Source: JAADJA01 sp963840975
GTDB taxonomy: Bacteria; Bacteroidota; Bacteroidia; Bacteroidales; JAADJA01
DNA length: 64,000 nucleotides
Assembly (NCBI GenBank): GCA_963840975.1
Contig: CAWJBC010000009.1
Location: forward strand, 1-64,000
Direction: 5' to 3'
Both the position numbers and the translations under genes were made by a program. This document shows, piece after piece, positions 1 to 7,021 of this stretch; position 1 is the stretch's first letter; each line of letters starts with the position of its first letter. Under the pieces are notes generated by a model, which saw nothing but the letters and a program-made list of their open reading frames with translations, had not been told where the DNA came from and searched no databases.

Positions 1-33
1 AGTAGGGGATGGAGAGAGGGAGAGCTGGGGAGA

Positions 34-86
34 TATTGGAGGTTAGATATTAGAAATTAGACGTTAGAAATTTGATATTTGATTTG
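34..86. repeat. ATCTAAT-type AT-rich intergenic repeat (copy 1)
   Basis: Degenerate tandem stretch built from TTAGATATTAGAAATTAGA. It is the reverse complement of the ATCTAATATCTAATTTC stretches at 24832-24888 and 31682-31740 and resembles 22637-22720. It lies just upstream of the first header element. A possible 67-residue reading frame over 72-275 has no recognisable features and is not called. Confidence 0.6.
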
Positions 87-228
87 ATGCACCGGACAGG
101 CAATAGCTCAGTAGGAGCGGAATTATTGGGTTTCAGGTTTGAAGTTTCAGGTTATTTCCGTCTGTGGTGTGGAAGATCGGCTGGTAAATTTGTTTTTACA
201 GCTGAGTGTTATATTGATACTTATTTCT

Positions 229-293
229 TACCTTTGAACTTTCCCGGGTGGGAGAGACGGTGGATAATACATTAAGACGGTGGGGCGCAAGGT
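229..293 (+). promoter_or_regulatory. Header element A: -7 box, hairpin, conserved leader
   Basis: TACCTTTG (229-236) matches the Bacteroidota -7 consensus TAnnTTTG. It is followed by GAAC and a 7-bp hairpin (CTTTCCC, loop GGGT, GGGAGAG; 239-256, one G-U pair). Next comes ACGGTGGATAATAC ATTAAGA (257-277), which matches 18 of 21 bases of a segment at 22753-22773. GCAAGGT (287-293) is complementary to ACCTTGC (1219-1225) just after the gene, so the leader and the 3' end could pair around the ORF. Confidence 0.55.
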
Positions 294-318
294 TAAAGAA
301 ATTTTAAGCTATATTTAT

Positions 319-1212
319 ATGAAAAAAAATCTAATCACTGCGATTTTAGGATTTTTAATGGTGTTACCATTCAGTAATTGTTTTGGCCAGAATATTATTG
401 CTGGAATTGTTTCTTCTAACGATATTTACTACGATATTATTCCTGATACATCATTTAAAGCTCAGTGTGTTCATTTATCGGGATATCCCGGAGGAGTTTA
501 TTATATTGATATTGATAATAATGGGTCGTTTGATTTTAAAATTTCAGCAAGTGGTGGAGGCGGTTTAGGAGGTGCTTCTGCTGGATGCGCAATTTATCCA
601 TTAGATCTGAATGCTACAATTGCATCACATAATGATACTTCCATTGGATGTTGTCCTACGCAATATATTGTTCAATTAGCTGATACCATAGTTGTGGGAG
701 ATACAATCTCAAATTTGCTAAATTTTTTTCCTGGGAAAAGTTATTTATGGTGTGAGGCAAATGGTTGGGCCAGTGCTCCAATGATTTTTGATTGGAATAA
801 TATTGGAGAACATTATATTGGCGTTAAATTAACTTTCCCAAATGATACACTCTTTGGTTGGATAAGGGTTGAAGCAACATCAACATCAACGGGAACAGGT
901 GGACTTTTTACAATAACGATCAAAGATTTTGCTTGTAATAAAAGCAAGAATTATTCAATAAAAGATATTAATAACTCTAATTCATGGAGAGTATATCCTA
1001 ACCCCGCAACAGAAAAATTATTATTAGAATTTCCGCAAACACTAAAAGAAAGCACATTGATAATTACTACTGTGAGCGGGCAGGAACTAATACAACAACA
1101 AATAAATGACTGTAAGTCACAAATTGATATTAGGAACCTGACAAGTGGAATATATCTTGTAAAATTGATTTCTGACAAGACAGTTGATGTAATAAAGATA
1201 ATAAAACAATAA
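319..1212 (+). CDS. Secreted protein with T9SS C-terminal sorting domain
   Basis: About 297 residues. The frame is open from 280, but the ATG at 319 is preferred because it opens a clean signal peptide (MKKNLITAILGFLMVLPF) ending near FGQ. The middle (about residues 25-215) is unrecognised: Gly/Ser/Thr-rich, beta-predicted, with a Cys-Cys-Pro motif. From about residue 225, VYPNPATEKLLLEF through SGIYLVKL to the end is a type A T9SS sorting domain, so the product should cross the outer membrane and be surface-anchored or released. The gene sits inside header/tail element A and reads away from its promoter-like header. Its function is unknown; export is the confident part. Confidence 0.8.
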   Translation: MKKNLITAILGFLMVLPFSNCFGQNIIAGIVSSNDIYYDIIPDTSFKAQCVHLSGYPGGVYYIDIDNNGSFDFKISASGGGGLGGASAGCAIYPLDLNATIASHNDTSIGCCPTQYIVQLADTIVVGDTISNLLNFFPGKSYLWCEANGWASAPMIFDWNNIGEHYIGVKLTFPNDTLFGWIRVEATSTSTGTGGLFTITIKDFACNKSKNYSIKDINNSNSWRVYPNPATEKLLLEFPQTLKESTLIITTVSGQELIQQQINDCKSQIDIRNLTSGIYLVKLISDKTVDVIKIIKQ

Positions 1213-1281
1213 TAAAGCACCTTGCTCACAACATGTGGTTGCGTTAACATAGGAATTATGGGGTTCAAGATTTTGAAGCCC
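1213..1281 (+). repeat. Tail element A: short attC-like hairpins after the gene
   Basis: Directly after the stop are ACCTTGC (1219-1225, pairs with 287-293) and CTCACAACATGTGGTTGCG, which contains a CAAC/GTTG inverted repeat, then GTTAAC (1243-1248). A second imperfect hairpin, GGGTTCAA/TTGAAGCCC, occupies 1261-1281. The order 'stop, CACAACA, inverted repeat, GTTAA' is also seen at 23621-23763. No recombinase is present, so the attC comparison concerns shape only. Confidence 0.45.
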
Positions 1282-1415
1282 GGTTTTCTAATTTCATTCA
1301 AAATTCTTGTGTTTTAAACTTTTCTTATATTTGCTGTGTAAATTCCTCAATACTTGAAAAAGAAAATGGAATCAGCCAACTGCATTAATCCACCTTAGAT
1401 TTTTTTAAACACCCG

Positions 1416-1511
1416 GAACTTGGCGCCGAAACCAACACCTACCTCATGGTTTACAACGACGACGAAACCAAAGACGGAAGCTGGGAAGTAACGGTGGGGA
1501 ACCCGGAGTGA
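1416..1511 (+). pseudogene. 3' gene remnant (tail fragment 1)
   Basis: The last 31 codons of a lost gene: ELGAETNTYLMVYN, then DDETKDGSWEVTVGNPE and TGA. The same ending (ELGAETNTYLMVYN, ending VELGNPE plus stop) occurs at 41609-41743, 40 kb away. No start and no upstream coding sequence remain; the frame joins unrelated AT-rich DNA near 1400. Both copies sit immediately upstream of accessory genes, so they look like the surviving 3' ends of members of one family after insertion or deletion. The parent family is not recognised. Confidence 0.6.
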
Positions 1512-1588
1512 AGGAATAAAATTTAACAATTTATAAATAAGGGAAAGCCGAAAACTTAAAAAGTAGGCATAACAAAAACTGATATTAT

Positions 1589-2197
1589 ATGGGAATAGTT
1601 ATCGCATGGATAATTTTTTGTTTCGTCGCTGGTGCAGTAGGTAACAAAAGAAAAATTGGATTTGCAGGTGCATTTTTTTTATCACTTTTCTTATCTCCGT
1701 TAGTTGGATTAATAATTGCATTTAATTCTGACAAAAAAGTTACAAAAGTTCTCATGAGTCCCGCAATGGCAAAATTGATTAATGAAGGAGACAAACTTAT
1801 GAAGGAGGGGAAAATTGATGCAGCAATCGAAAAGTTTAATATTGCGTTGACATATTCAAACAAAGCACCTCAAACAAATTTTAAACTTGCAAAACTCTAT
1901 TCCATAAAGAAAGATGGTAAAAAATCTTTAAATCATTTAGCAATTTCAATAGAATCTGGTTTCAAGGACTTTGAGAAGATAAACACGGATAACGACCTTT
2001 CTTTTTTGAGAGATGAAATTGAATTTAAAAACTTTGTAGCAAATAGTTATAAGAAGCCGACAACTCAAACAAATTCAGTCAGACCATTAAGCAAAATTGA
2101 GGAACTTGAAAAATTAAATTCTTTGCTTGAGAAAGGAGTTTTGTCGAAGGAAGAGTTTGACAATGAAAAGAAAATAATTCTTTCAGATAGCAACTAA
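1589..2197 (+). CDS. Membrane protein with TPR-like region and SHOCT domain
   Basis: 202 residues. Two N-terminal hydrophobic segments (about 1-20 and 25-45) form a hairpin anchor. Residues about 58-125 have TPR-like helices (GDKLMKEGKIDAAIEKFNIA). After a Thr/Ser-rich linker, the C-terminal 28 residues (IEELEKLNSLLEKGVLSKEE) form a SHOCT short helical domain, often found at protein termini and thought to mediate oligomerisation. The likely topology is a small inner-membrane protein with a cytoplasmic scaffold. The gene has its own AT-rich leader and no operon partners. The domain calls are good; the role is unknown. Confidence 0.75.
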   Translation: MGIVIAWIIFCFVAGAVGNKRKIGFAGAFFLSLFLSPLVGLIIAFNSDKKVTKVLMSPAMAKLINEGDKLMKEGKIDAAIEKFNIALTYSNKAPQTNFKLAKLYSIKKDGKKSLNHLAISIESGFKDFEKINTDNDLSFLRDEIEFKNFVANSYKKPTTQTNSVRPLSKIEELEKLNSLLEKGVLSKEEFDNEKKIILSDSN

Positions 2198-2291
2198 ATT
2201 TTAAAGTCATTGAAATGAAAGTATTTTAATATTAACAGTGCTATCGCAAGTTTGTAATTTGTGGCAGGTATAATAAATGACATGAATTAAA

Positions 2292-2552
2292 ATGAATGTT
2301 ATGAAAAAAATGATCTTGTGGACAGTATCAGTCATTGCAACCGTGATGATATTCGGCAGTTGCAAGGTATGCACCGAGTGCACCGAATCGCACACCGGCG
2401 TATCAAGTGAATATTGCGGAACCAACTCCCAGGTAAATAAATTTGAAGATGAGCTAAAGGACCAGGGAGGAGCAGCTCGGGCAGGACTGGAATTGCGAGC
2501 GAAAATAATTGGAAAAGGGTTTCAAACCTTTTTAAGGTTGGAAACCCTGTAA
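2292..2552 (+). CDS. Small lipoprotein whose C-terminus runs through a palindromic repeat
   Basis: 86 residues from 2292; the ATG at 2301 (MKKMILWTVSV) is an equally good start. The signal peptide ends in a lipobox-like FGSC, so the mature protein begins at Cys and carries CKVCTEC. The last roughly 13 residues (GFQTFLRLETL) are encoded inside the inverted repeat at 2516-2548. This suggests that repeat insertion replaced the original C-terminus. Acylation and export are well supported; no function can be assigned. Confidence 0.6.
   Translation: MNVMKKMILWTVSVIATVMIFGSCKVCTECTESHTGVSSEYCGTNSQVNKFEDELKDQGGAARAGLELRAKIIGKGFQTFLRLETL
2516..2548. repeat. Palindromic AGGGTTTC/GAAACCCT repeat
   Basis: AGGGTTTCAAACCTT followed by AAGGTTGGAAACCCT forms an imperfect inverted repeat with a very short loop. 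Part of it recurs at 3016-3043 (AAGATTGGAAACCCTGTAAT). It is REP-like and may also act as a transcription-stopping hairpin. Confidence 0.65.
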
Positions 2553-2580
2553 TAACGAATTATTAACAATCTTTATTCAA

Positions 2581-3008
2581 ATGAAAAAATCAGTTATTCG
2601 TTTAATTCTGACCGGGATGGTATTGATTATTGTTTCAGGTCAGTCAGCTTACTCGCCAGGAAATGGAAGGTTGCTGAATTAAGCAATATTGAAAATCTTC
2701 TGATAGCCAATGGGAATTTGAATAATTTGCTTAATGCTTGCGAAACCAACAAGGAAGTCATGATTGATCAAATGAAAATTGAAAAGTTTGAAAATGACTA
2801 TTTTCTCCTTGCAAAAGATGTTGTAAACCATTGGGGATATATATTCAAGCTTATAAGCAAAAAGAAAAAACTATATCTGAACCCATCAGATGATATAAAT
2901 GCTTGTGATTGTGAAATACTATCCATTAACTCTTTCAAAATCGTCAATGGCGAAATAAAAGGCTGTATAGAATGCAATCATAAAATATCAGTAAAAAAGG
3001 ATTTCTAA
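2581..3008 (+). pseudogene. Frameshifted secreted protein, about 142 residues
   Basis: An ATG at 2581 opens a signal peptide (MKKSVIRLILTGMVLIIVSG) that stops after 33 codons at 2682. Another frame carries on without a break as SVSLLARKWKVAELSNIENL and runs to 3008. The two join in register at about 2637-2645 if one base has been lost. The mature part is small and Cys-containing (ACDCEIL, CIECNH) and begins with a KWKV segment reminiscent of lipocalin-like secreted proteins. It is either a broken gene or a sequencing indel. Reading only the second half would require a TTG start at 2718 and would lose the signal peptide. Confidence 0.55.
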
Positions 3009-3015
3009 CAATACA

Positions 3016-3043
3016 AAGATTGGAAACCCTGTAATGATAAATT
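3016..3043. repeat. Partial copy of the AGGGTTTC palindrome
   Basis: AAGATTGGAAACCCTGTAAT plus flank matches the right arm and flank of the element at 2516-2561. It marks a short duplicated boundary on either side of the broken gene at 2581-3008. Confidence 0.5.
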
Positions 3044-3053
3044 AAATGAATAA

Positions 3054-3713
3054 ATGACAAAGCATTTAATTGTTATTTTATCAATGCTTGCCTTTTGCAG
3101 CGAGGCATCAGCACAAAGCCATTACCAGGTTCATGCGGGTACGGCGTTTCCTGTGGGTGATTTCTATCTCGATAATTATGAGGATGTCGCCGTTGGCGTG
3201 GCTGCCGGAGCGCAGTATTTATATAGTATCAATCAAACAGGCATTAGTATATTAATGAGTGCCGACTTCTTCTATAATCCTCTGAAAAAAGAATATCGTG
3301 AAGAAATCACCACAGTAGTTGATCCCAGCAATCCTGAAAATGTAAATATTAACTTCTATAAGTACTACAACATACCTGTACTTGCAGGTATTAACTATAC
3401 TTTAAATGCGACTGATCCCCTTGCAATTTTCGCTGAGGCGGGTTTTGGAATTGATTTCCTTGAAATGAACGACATGACAGTGGAAACGGATCAAACGAGC
3501 AGCAAATATGAACTCATAACATTCACCGCCCCATGTTTTAAAGTTGGGATCGGATTTATCTTACATCAAAAATACAGTTTAGCATGTGACTTCTATGCAC
3601 TTGGCAAACATAAAATCAAAGGCAGTACAGTAATTGACGGACAAATAGCGGTATTTGAAGAAACGGGTTTCGTTGGCAGAGTTTTGTCGCTTACCCTGGG
3701 TTATAAATTCTGA
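3054..3713 (+). CDS. Outer-membrane beta-barrel protein
   Basis: 219 residues. The signal peptide (MTKHLIVILSMLAFCSEASA) is cleaved before QSHYQV. The mature protein has alternating amphipathic strands (YQVHAGTAFPVGDF, NIPVLAGINYTL, FAEAGFGIDFLEM, CFKVGIGFIL). It ends SLTLGYKF, with the terminal aromatic residue typical of BAM-inserted barrels. The length suits an eight-strand OmpW/porin-like barrel. The stop is followed 33 bp later by a strong terminator, so it is transcribed alone. The ligand is unknown. Confidence 0.75.
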   Translation: MTKHLIVILSMLAFCSEASAQSHYQVHAGTAFPVGDFYLDNYEDVAVGVAAGAQYLYSINQTGISILMSADFFYNPLKKEYREEITTVVDPSNPENVNINFYKYYNIPVLAGINYTLNATDPLAIFAEAGFGIDFLEMNDMTVETDQTSSKYELITFTAPCFKVGIGFILHQKYSLACDFYALGKHKIKGSTVIDGQIAVFEETGFVGRVLSLTLGYKF

Positions 3714-3745
3714 TGGTAAAAGTTTGAGAACCTTTACAGATAATA

Positions 3746-3787
3746 AAATCACCTTCCTTCATCTTGCATGAGGTAAGGTGATTTTTT
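3746..3787 (+). terminator. Bidirectional Rho-independent terminator
   Basis: A perfect 10-bp outer stem (AAATCACCTT / AAGGTGATTT) with an inner CTTCAT/ATGAGG pairing is followed by TTTTTT on the + strand. On the - strand it is followed by TTTTATTA. It separates the convergent beta-barrel genes. Confidence 0.85.
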
Positions 3788-3813
3788 ATGATAAAAGCCG
3801 TCTATCGCTGGGT

Positions 3814-4458
3814 TTATTTTCCTTTTGCAAAAGTGTAATATACACCAACATTAAACGCTGTTCCGCTGCCTACTGTGTTGATTCCAAAATCAAGATTTGT
3901 ATCCGTGCTTGTTTTATTACCATCGTTATCTTTATAAACAATCGTACTAAATCCAGCCAATCCATATTGCCCCATCACCGTAAATCTTGGTGAAAGTGCA
4001 TAAGCAATCCCGATTCCCAGGCGGGCACCAAAACCATTTTGTGATTTTTTTGTTTCAACTTTAGAGCCTGTGCTATAATCATAATATTTCCTAATCCCAT
4101 TTAAATAATTGATATAGACACCGGCATACACACTGAAGTTATCGGTAATCTTGTAAAAATTTCTTACATAAACCGATGGATTAACTGAAAGCGATGAATA
4201 GTCCATGTTATCGCCTACTTTTCGGGCATAACCACTCAGTCCTCCCACAAAACCAATCTGCAGCGTGTTGGTGATGAATGTGCCAAACTCAGGATTCATA
4301 TTCCAATTGGTACTAACCGTTTTGTCCGCATTGTCAGCTTCGGGTTTTTCGGTCGAAATGTTGTATCCAACCAATCCGCCAACATACCATGAGCCTTTTT
4401 GAGCAGTTGAAACCATTGCAATTGCAATAAATGCAAATAAGAAAATTGTCTTTTTCAT
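3814..4458 (-). CDS. Outer-membrane beta-barrel protein (OmpA/PorT-like fold)
   Basis: 214 residues. The signal peptide (MKKTIFLFAFIAIAMVSTA) is cleaved before QKGSWYVGG. The mature chain alternates hydrophobic and polar residues in strands (GSWYVGGLVGYN, LQIGFVGGLSGYAR, SVYAGVYINYL, GFGARLGIGIAYAL, FTVMGQYGLAGF) and ends AFNVGVYYTF plus a short basic tail. This fits a small eight-strand barrel. It converges with the barrel gene at 3054-3713 and shares its terminator. The role is not assignable from sequence. Confidence 0.75.
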   Translation of the reverse strand: MKKTIFLFAFIAIAMVSTAQKGSWYVGGLVGYNISTEKPEADNADKTVSTNWNMNPEFGTFITNTLQIGFVGGLSGYARKVGDNMDYSSLSVNPSVYVRNFYKITDNFSVYAGVYINYLNGIRKYYDYSTGSKVETKKSQNGFGARLGIGIAYALSPRFTVMGQYGLAGFSTIVYKDNDGNKTSTDTNLDFGINTVGSGTAFNVGVYYTFAKGK

Positions 4459-4642
4459 AATAGAAATTTTTTAAATTAATGTTAGTGTGAATTATAAATT
4501 AAATCAATCATTTCATTGAACGATAACTGTGAATAAAAATCAACCCAATGGGGTTTTCAAAAATTGAACGATTACTTTATTGCAATCAGTACAACTTAAT
4601 CACTACAAAAATATAATTTCTTTCACTCTGGTTTATTTTCAT

Positions 4643-4675
4643 AAAAAAAAATCCCGCAATCCAAAAAGCAGGGAT
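4643..4675 (-). terminator. Terminator downstream of the ABC exporter
   Basis: Read on the - strand: ATCCCTGC, a 10-nt loop, GCGGGAT, then eight or more T. It lies about 80 bp past the permease stop. The rest of 4459-4752 is AT-rich; TATTTTTG on the - strand (4606-4613) is a possible -7 box for the 3814-4458 gene. Confidence 0.75.
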
Positions 4676-4752
4676 GATTTATAAGAAAGCTATCCCGATA
4701 AATGTGGGTAGTTTTTTTAAAAGAGGACGAATGAACCGGTGAAAGCACGCTG

Positions 4753-5910
4753 CTAATGCCATTTAAATACCCTTAATCCTGCAATAAAAAACGCAAGCCC
4801 GGTTGTCACCATTATCAAAAAAGGTACAAATGTCTCAGCCATGCCGGCGCCTTCGATAAAGATACTTCGGGTACCGTCGGCCAAAAGAGTGAGCGGAAGT
4901 TTCTGGATCACCGGTATGCTCCATTCGGGAAAGTTGTGGTAACTAAAGAAAACACCCGATAAAACCATCATCGGCATCACAATAGCGTTGATGAGTCCGT
5001 TGCCGACTTCAGTATTGGACGTATGCGAAGAAATAAAAACTGCAATTCCGGCAAAAGCAACATTTCCTGCAATAAATATCAGGACTAAAGCTGTAATGCT
5101 TCCCTGAATATTAATGTCGAACACAACCCAGGCAAACAAAAGCAAAAGCAGCGATTCAATGAAATTCATGATTAGCCTCACGGCGATAAGAGCAATAAGG
5201 AAATACGACTTTTTCATCGGGGTGGCAACCATTCGGCGCAACAGCTTCTTCGACCGCTTGTCAATGATACCATAACTTAGTCCCCACATGCACGACATCA
5301 TCACACCCATAGCAATCAATCCCGGAATAAGAAAATCAATATAGCGCGTACCGCTTACCGTAAGGGGTTCAATAGATTCGTTGTTGGAATAATGGGTAAT
5401 GGATTTGCCTTCAAAAAGTTTTGAGAGTTTAAGATAAGTCAGTTGTGCATCTGGATTCACCGGGTCGAAATGGTAATGAATGATCCCGTTGCTTTCATTT
5501 ATTATCAGGCTGATATTTCCCCGTTTCAGCATCACCATCGCCTCATCCCAACCGGTTTTGTAAAACAGCACCGTTGTATTTCCCATCTTTTCATCAGGAA
5601 TTTGCAACCTGTAAGTAAACTTTTCATTTGATCCTGATTCGGTAGTAGTCGCCATTTCTTTTAAAATAGCTTCCATCTTAAAAGCAGAATCAGACCGCTC
5701 CTCCGCCTTAGCCTTATCCTCAGCCTTCTCACCAATTATCGCTACCTTAATGGTCACTTCAGTCTTTTTCGTAAACGCAATTCCTAATCCCAAAGACATA
5801 AGAATAGGAAAGAGAATACCCCAAAAAAGGACACCGGGTTGGCGTATCATTTCCTTGAAATAAGCCAGGATCATCTGTACGAGCTGGTGGTTCATCATAC
5901 TTCTATTCAT
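4753..5910 (-). CDS. ABC-2 type exporter permease
   Basis: 385 residues. One N-terminal transmembrane helix (LFWGILFPILMSLGLGIAF) is followed by a long extracytoplasmic domain (about residues 30-185) with a charged KAEDKAKAEERSD stretch. Five more hydrophobic helices occupy the C-terminal half (FLIPGLIAMGVMMS, LLLLLFAWVVF, VMPMMVLSGVFFS, FVPFLIMVTTGLAFFIAGL). This is the ABC2_membrane_3/YhfE-like layout, with a motif resembling the conserved PxxxLSGxxFP region before the last helices. The start overlaps the ATPase stop by 8 bp, so the two are translationally coupled. The substrate could be a drug, lipid or polysaccharide. Confidence 0.85.
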   Translation of the reverse strand: MNRSMMNHQLVQMILAYFKEMIRQPGVLFWGILFPILMSLGLGIAFTKKTEVTIKVAIIGEKAEDKAKAEERSDSAFKMEAILKEMATTTESGSNEKFTYRLQIPDEKMGNTTVLFYKTGWDEAMVMLKRGNISLIINESNGIIHYHFDPVNPDAQLTYLKLSKLFEGKSITHYSNNESIEPLTVSGTRYIDFLIPGLIAMGVMMSCMWGLSYGIIDKRSKKLLRRMVATPMKKSYFLIALIAVRLIMNFIESLLLLLFAWVVFDINIQGSITALVLIFIAGNVAFAGIAVFISSHTSNTEVGNGLINAIVMPMMVLSGVFFSYHNFPEWSIPVIQKLPLTLLADGTRSIFIEGAGMAETFVPFLIMVTTGLAFFIAGLRVFKWH

Positions 5911-6847
5911 TCAAATGCCTTCCTGTTAGTGAAATAAAAACATCATCAAGTGTCCTTTTCCTGATTTCAAGGTTTTTCAGCTTTAAATTGGCATTGTGGA
6001 GGAAAGTTAGAAATCCCGGCAGGTCATCCTGCAACTGATTTAATACAACCAACCCTTTGGCTTTATCATGTTCCCAACTAATCTGAAACTGTGATTCGTT
6101 CCAAACCTTCTGAATATCACCAACCGGATTTTCCAGGCTGAATTCAATGGCTTTACCTTTTATTCCATCAGTGTCTATCAATTGCTCGCGGGTTCCCTGC
6201 TTCAAAATTTTCCCGTTATCAATAAAGATGATGTAATCGCACAGCCGTTCTGCTTCTTCCATATAATGCGTGGTAAGGATCAGTGAAGTATCGAGCTTTT
6301 GTTTTAGCGAAAGAAGTATGGTCCATATTTCCTGTCTCGCATTCGGGTCCAGACCGGTTGTCGGTTCATCCAGCAAAAGAATTTTTGGACTGTTCATCAA
6401 TGCAATACCCAATGCGAGCCTTTGCCTTTGCCCCCCGGATAGATTAACGGCAAATGATTTGACTTTTTCCTCCAGCCCGACGAGTCCGATGATTTCTTCA
6501 ACCCGGCTTCGTTTTAAACTGAAAAAGCTGGCAAATAATGTCAGGGTTTCCCTCACATTCAACTTGTCAATAAAATAGGTTTCCTGCAATGAAAGTCCGA
6601 TCAGCCGGCGATGTTCTTTTTCATTGCCTTTCCATCCTTTACCCATGATCAGGATTTCACCTTTGTCGGGCTTTTGTATTCCTTCGATCATTTCGACAAG
6701 GGTTGTCTTTCCAGCGCCGTTAGGACCCAGCAATGCAACAAACTGTCCATGATTGATCCGCAAATCAATTCCCCTTACGGCATGAACCGTTTTGAAAGAT
6801 TTATGAACTCCTTTGACCTCTATAACCGGTATTCCGTTCATTTTCAT
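5903..6847 (-). CDS. ABC transporter ATP-binding protein
   Basis: 314 residues. Walker A GPNGAGKTT (41-49), signature LSGGQRQR (136-143), Walker B ILLLDEP (156-162) and an H-loop in TTHYMEE are all intact. Residues about 225-314 form the C-terminal extension typical of CcmA/DrrA-like exporters and end in RTLDDVFISLTGRHL. That ending is characteristic of drug- and lipid-type ABC-2 ATPases. It is first in a two-gene operon with the permease at 4753-5910. Efflux of a hydrophobic substrate is likely; which one is not visible. Confidence 0.9.
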   Translation of the reverse strand: MKMNGIPVIEVKGVHKSFKTVHAVRGIDLRINHGQFVALLGPNGAGKTTLVEMIEGIQKPDKGEILIMGKGWKGNEKEHRRLIGLSLQETYFIDKLNVRETLTLFASFFSLKRSRVEEIIGLVGLEEKVKSFAVNLSGGQRQRLALGIALMNSPKILLLDEPTTGLDPNARQEIWTILLSLKQKLDTSLILTTHYMEEAERLCDYIIFIDNGKILKQGTREQLIDTDGIKGKAIEFSLENPVGDIQKVWNESQFQISWEHDKAKGLVVLNQLQDDLPGFLTFLHNANLKLKNLEIRKRTLDDVFISLTGRHLNE

Positions 6848-7021
6848 GTTTTAAGACTTTTGGTACTTATGTCAAAAAACAAAAATAACTGGAAATTGGT
6901 TGCAATTGATTGAAGATATTAATTGTTATCACTTCGATCAATTGTACAAGCCTTTAAAAGAGGAAGGAGAATAATTGTTTCTGAAGACTTAAAATTCAAT
7001 ATTTTTACAAAAAATTTAGAA

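Noticed and set aside
72..275. 67-residue reading frame at the left edge
   Set aside because: It crosses the ATCTAAT repeat and header A, has no signal, domain or codon pattern, and ends inside the conserved leader.
1261..1281. GGTTCAAG segment resembling a tRNA T-arm
   Set aside because: No acceptor, D or anticodon arms around it; it is a simple imperfect hairpin.
1585..1863. Antisense frame over the TPR/SHOCT gene (and similar long antisense frames at 21729-22286, 40052-40555 and 49052-49513)
   Set aside because: Shadows of well-supported genes on the other strand; their translations show no motifs.
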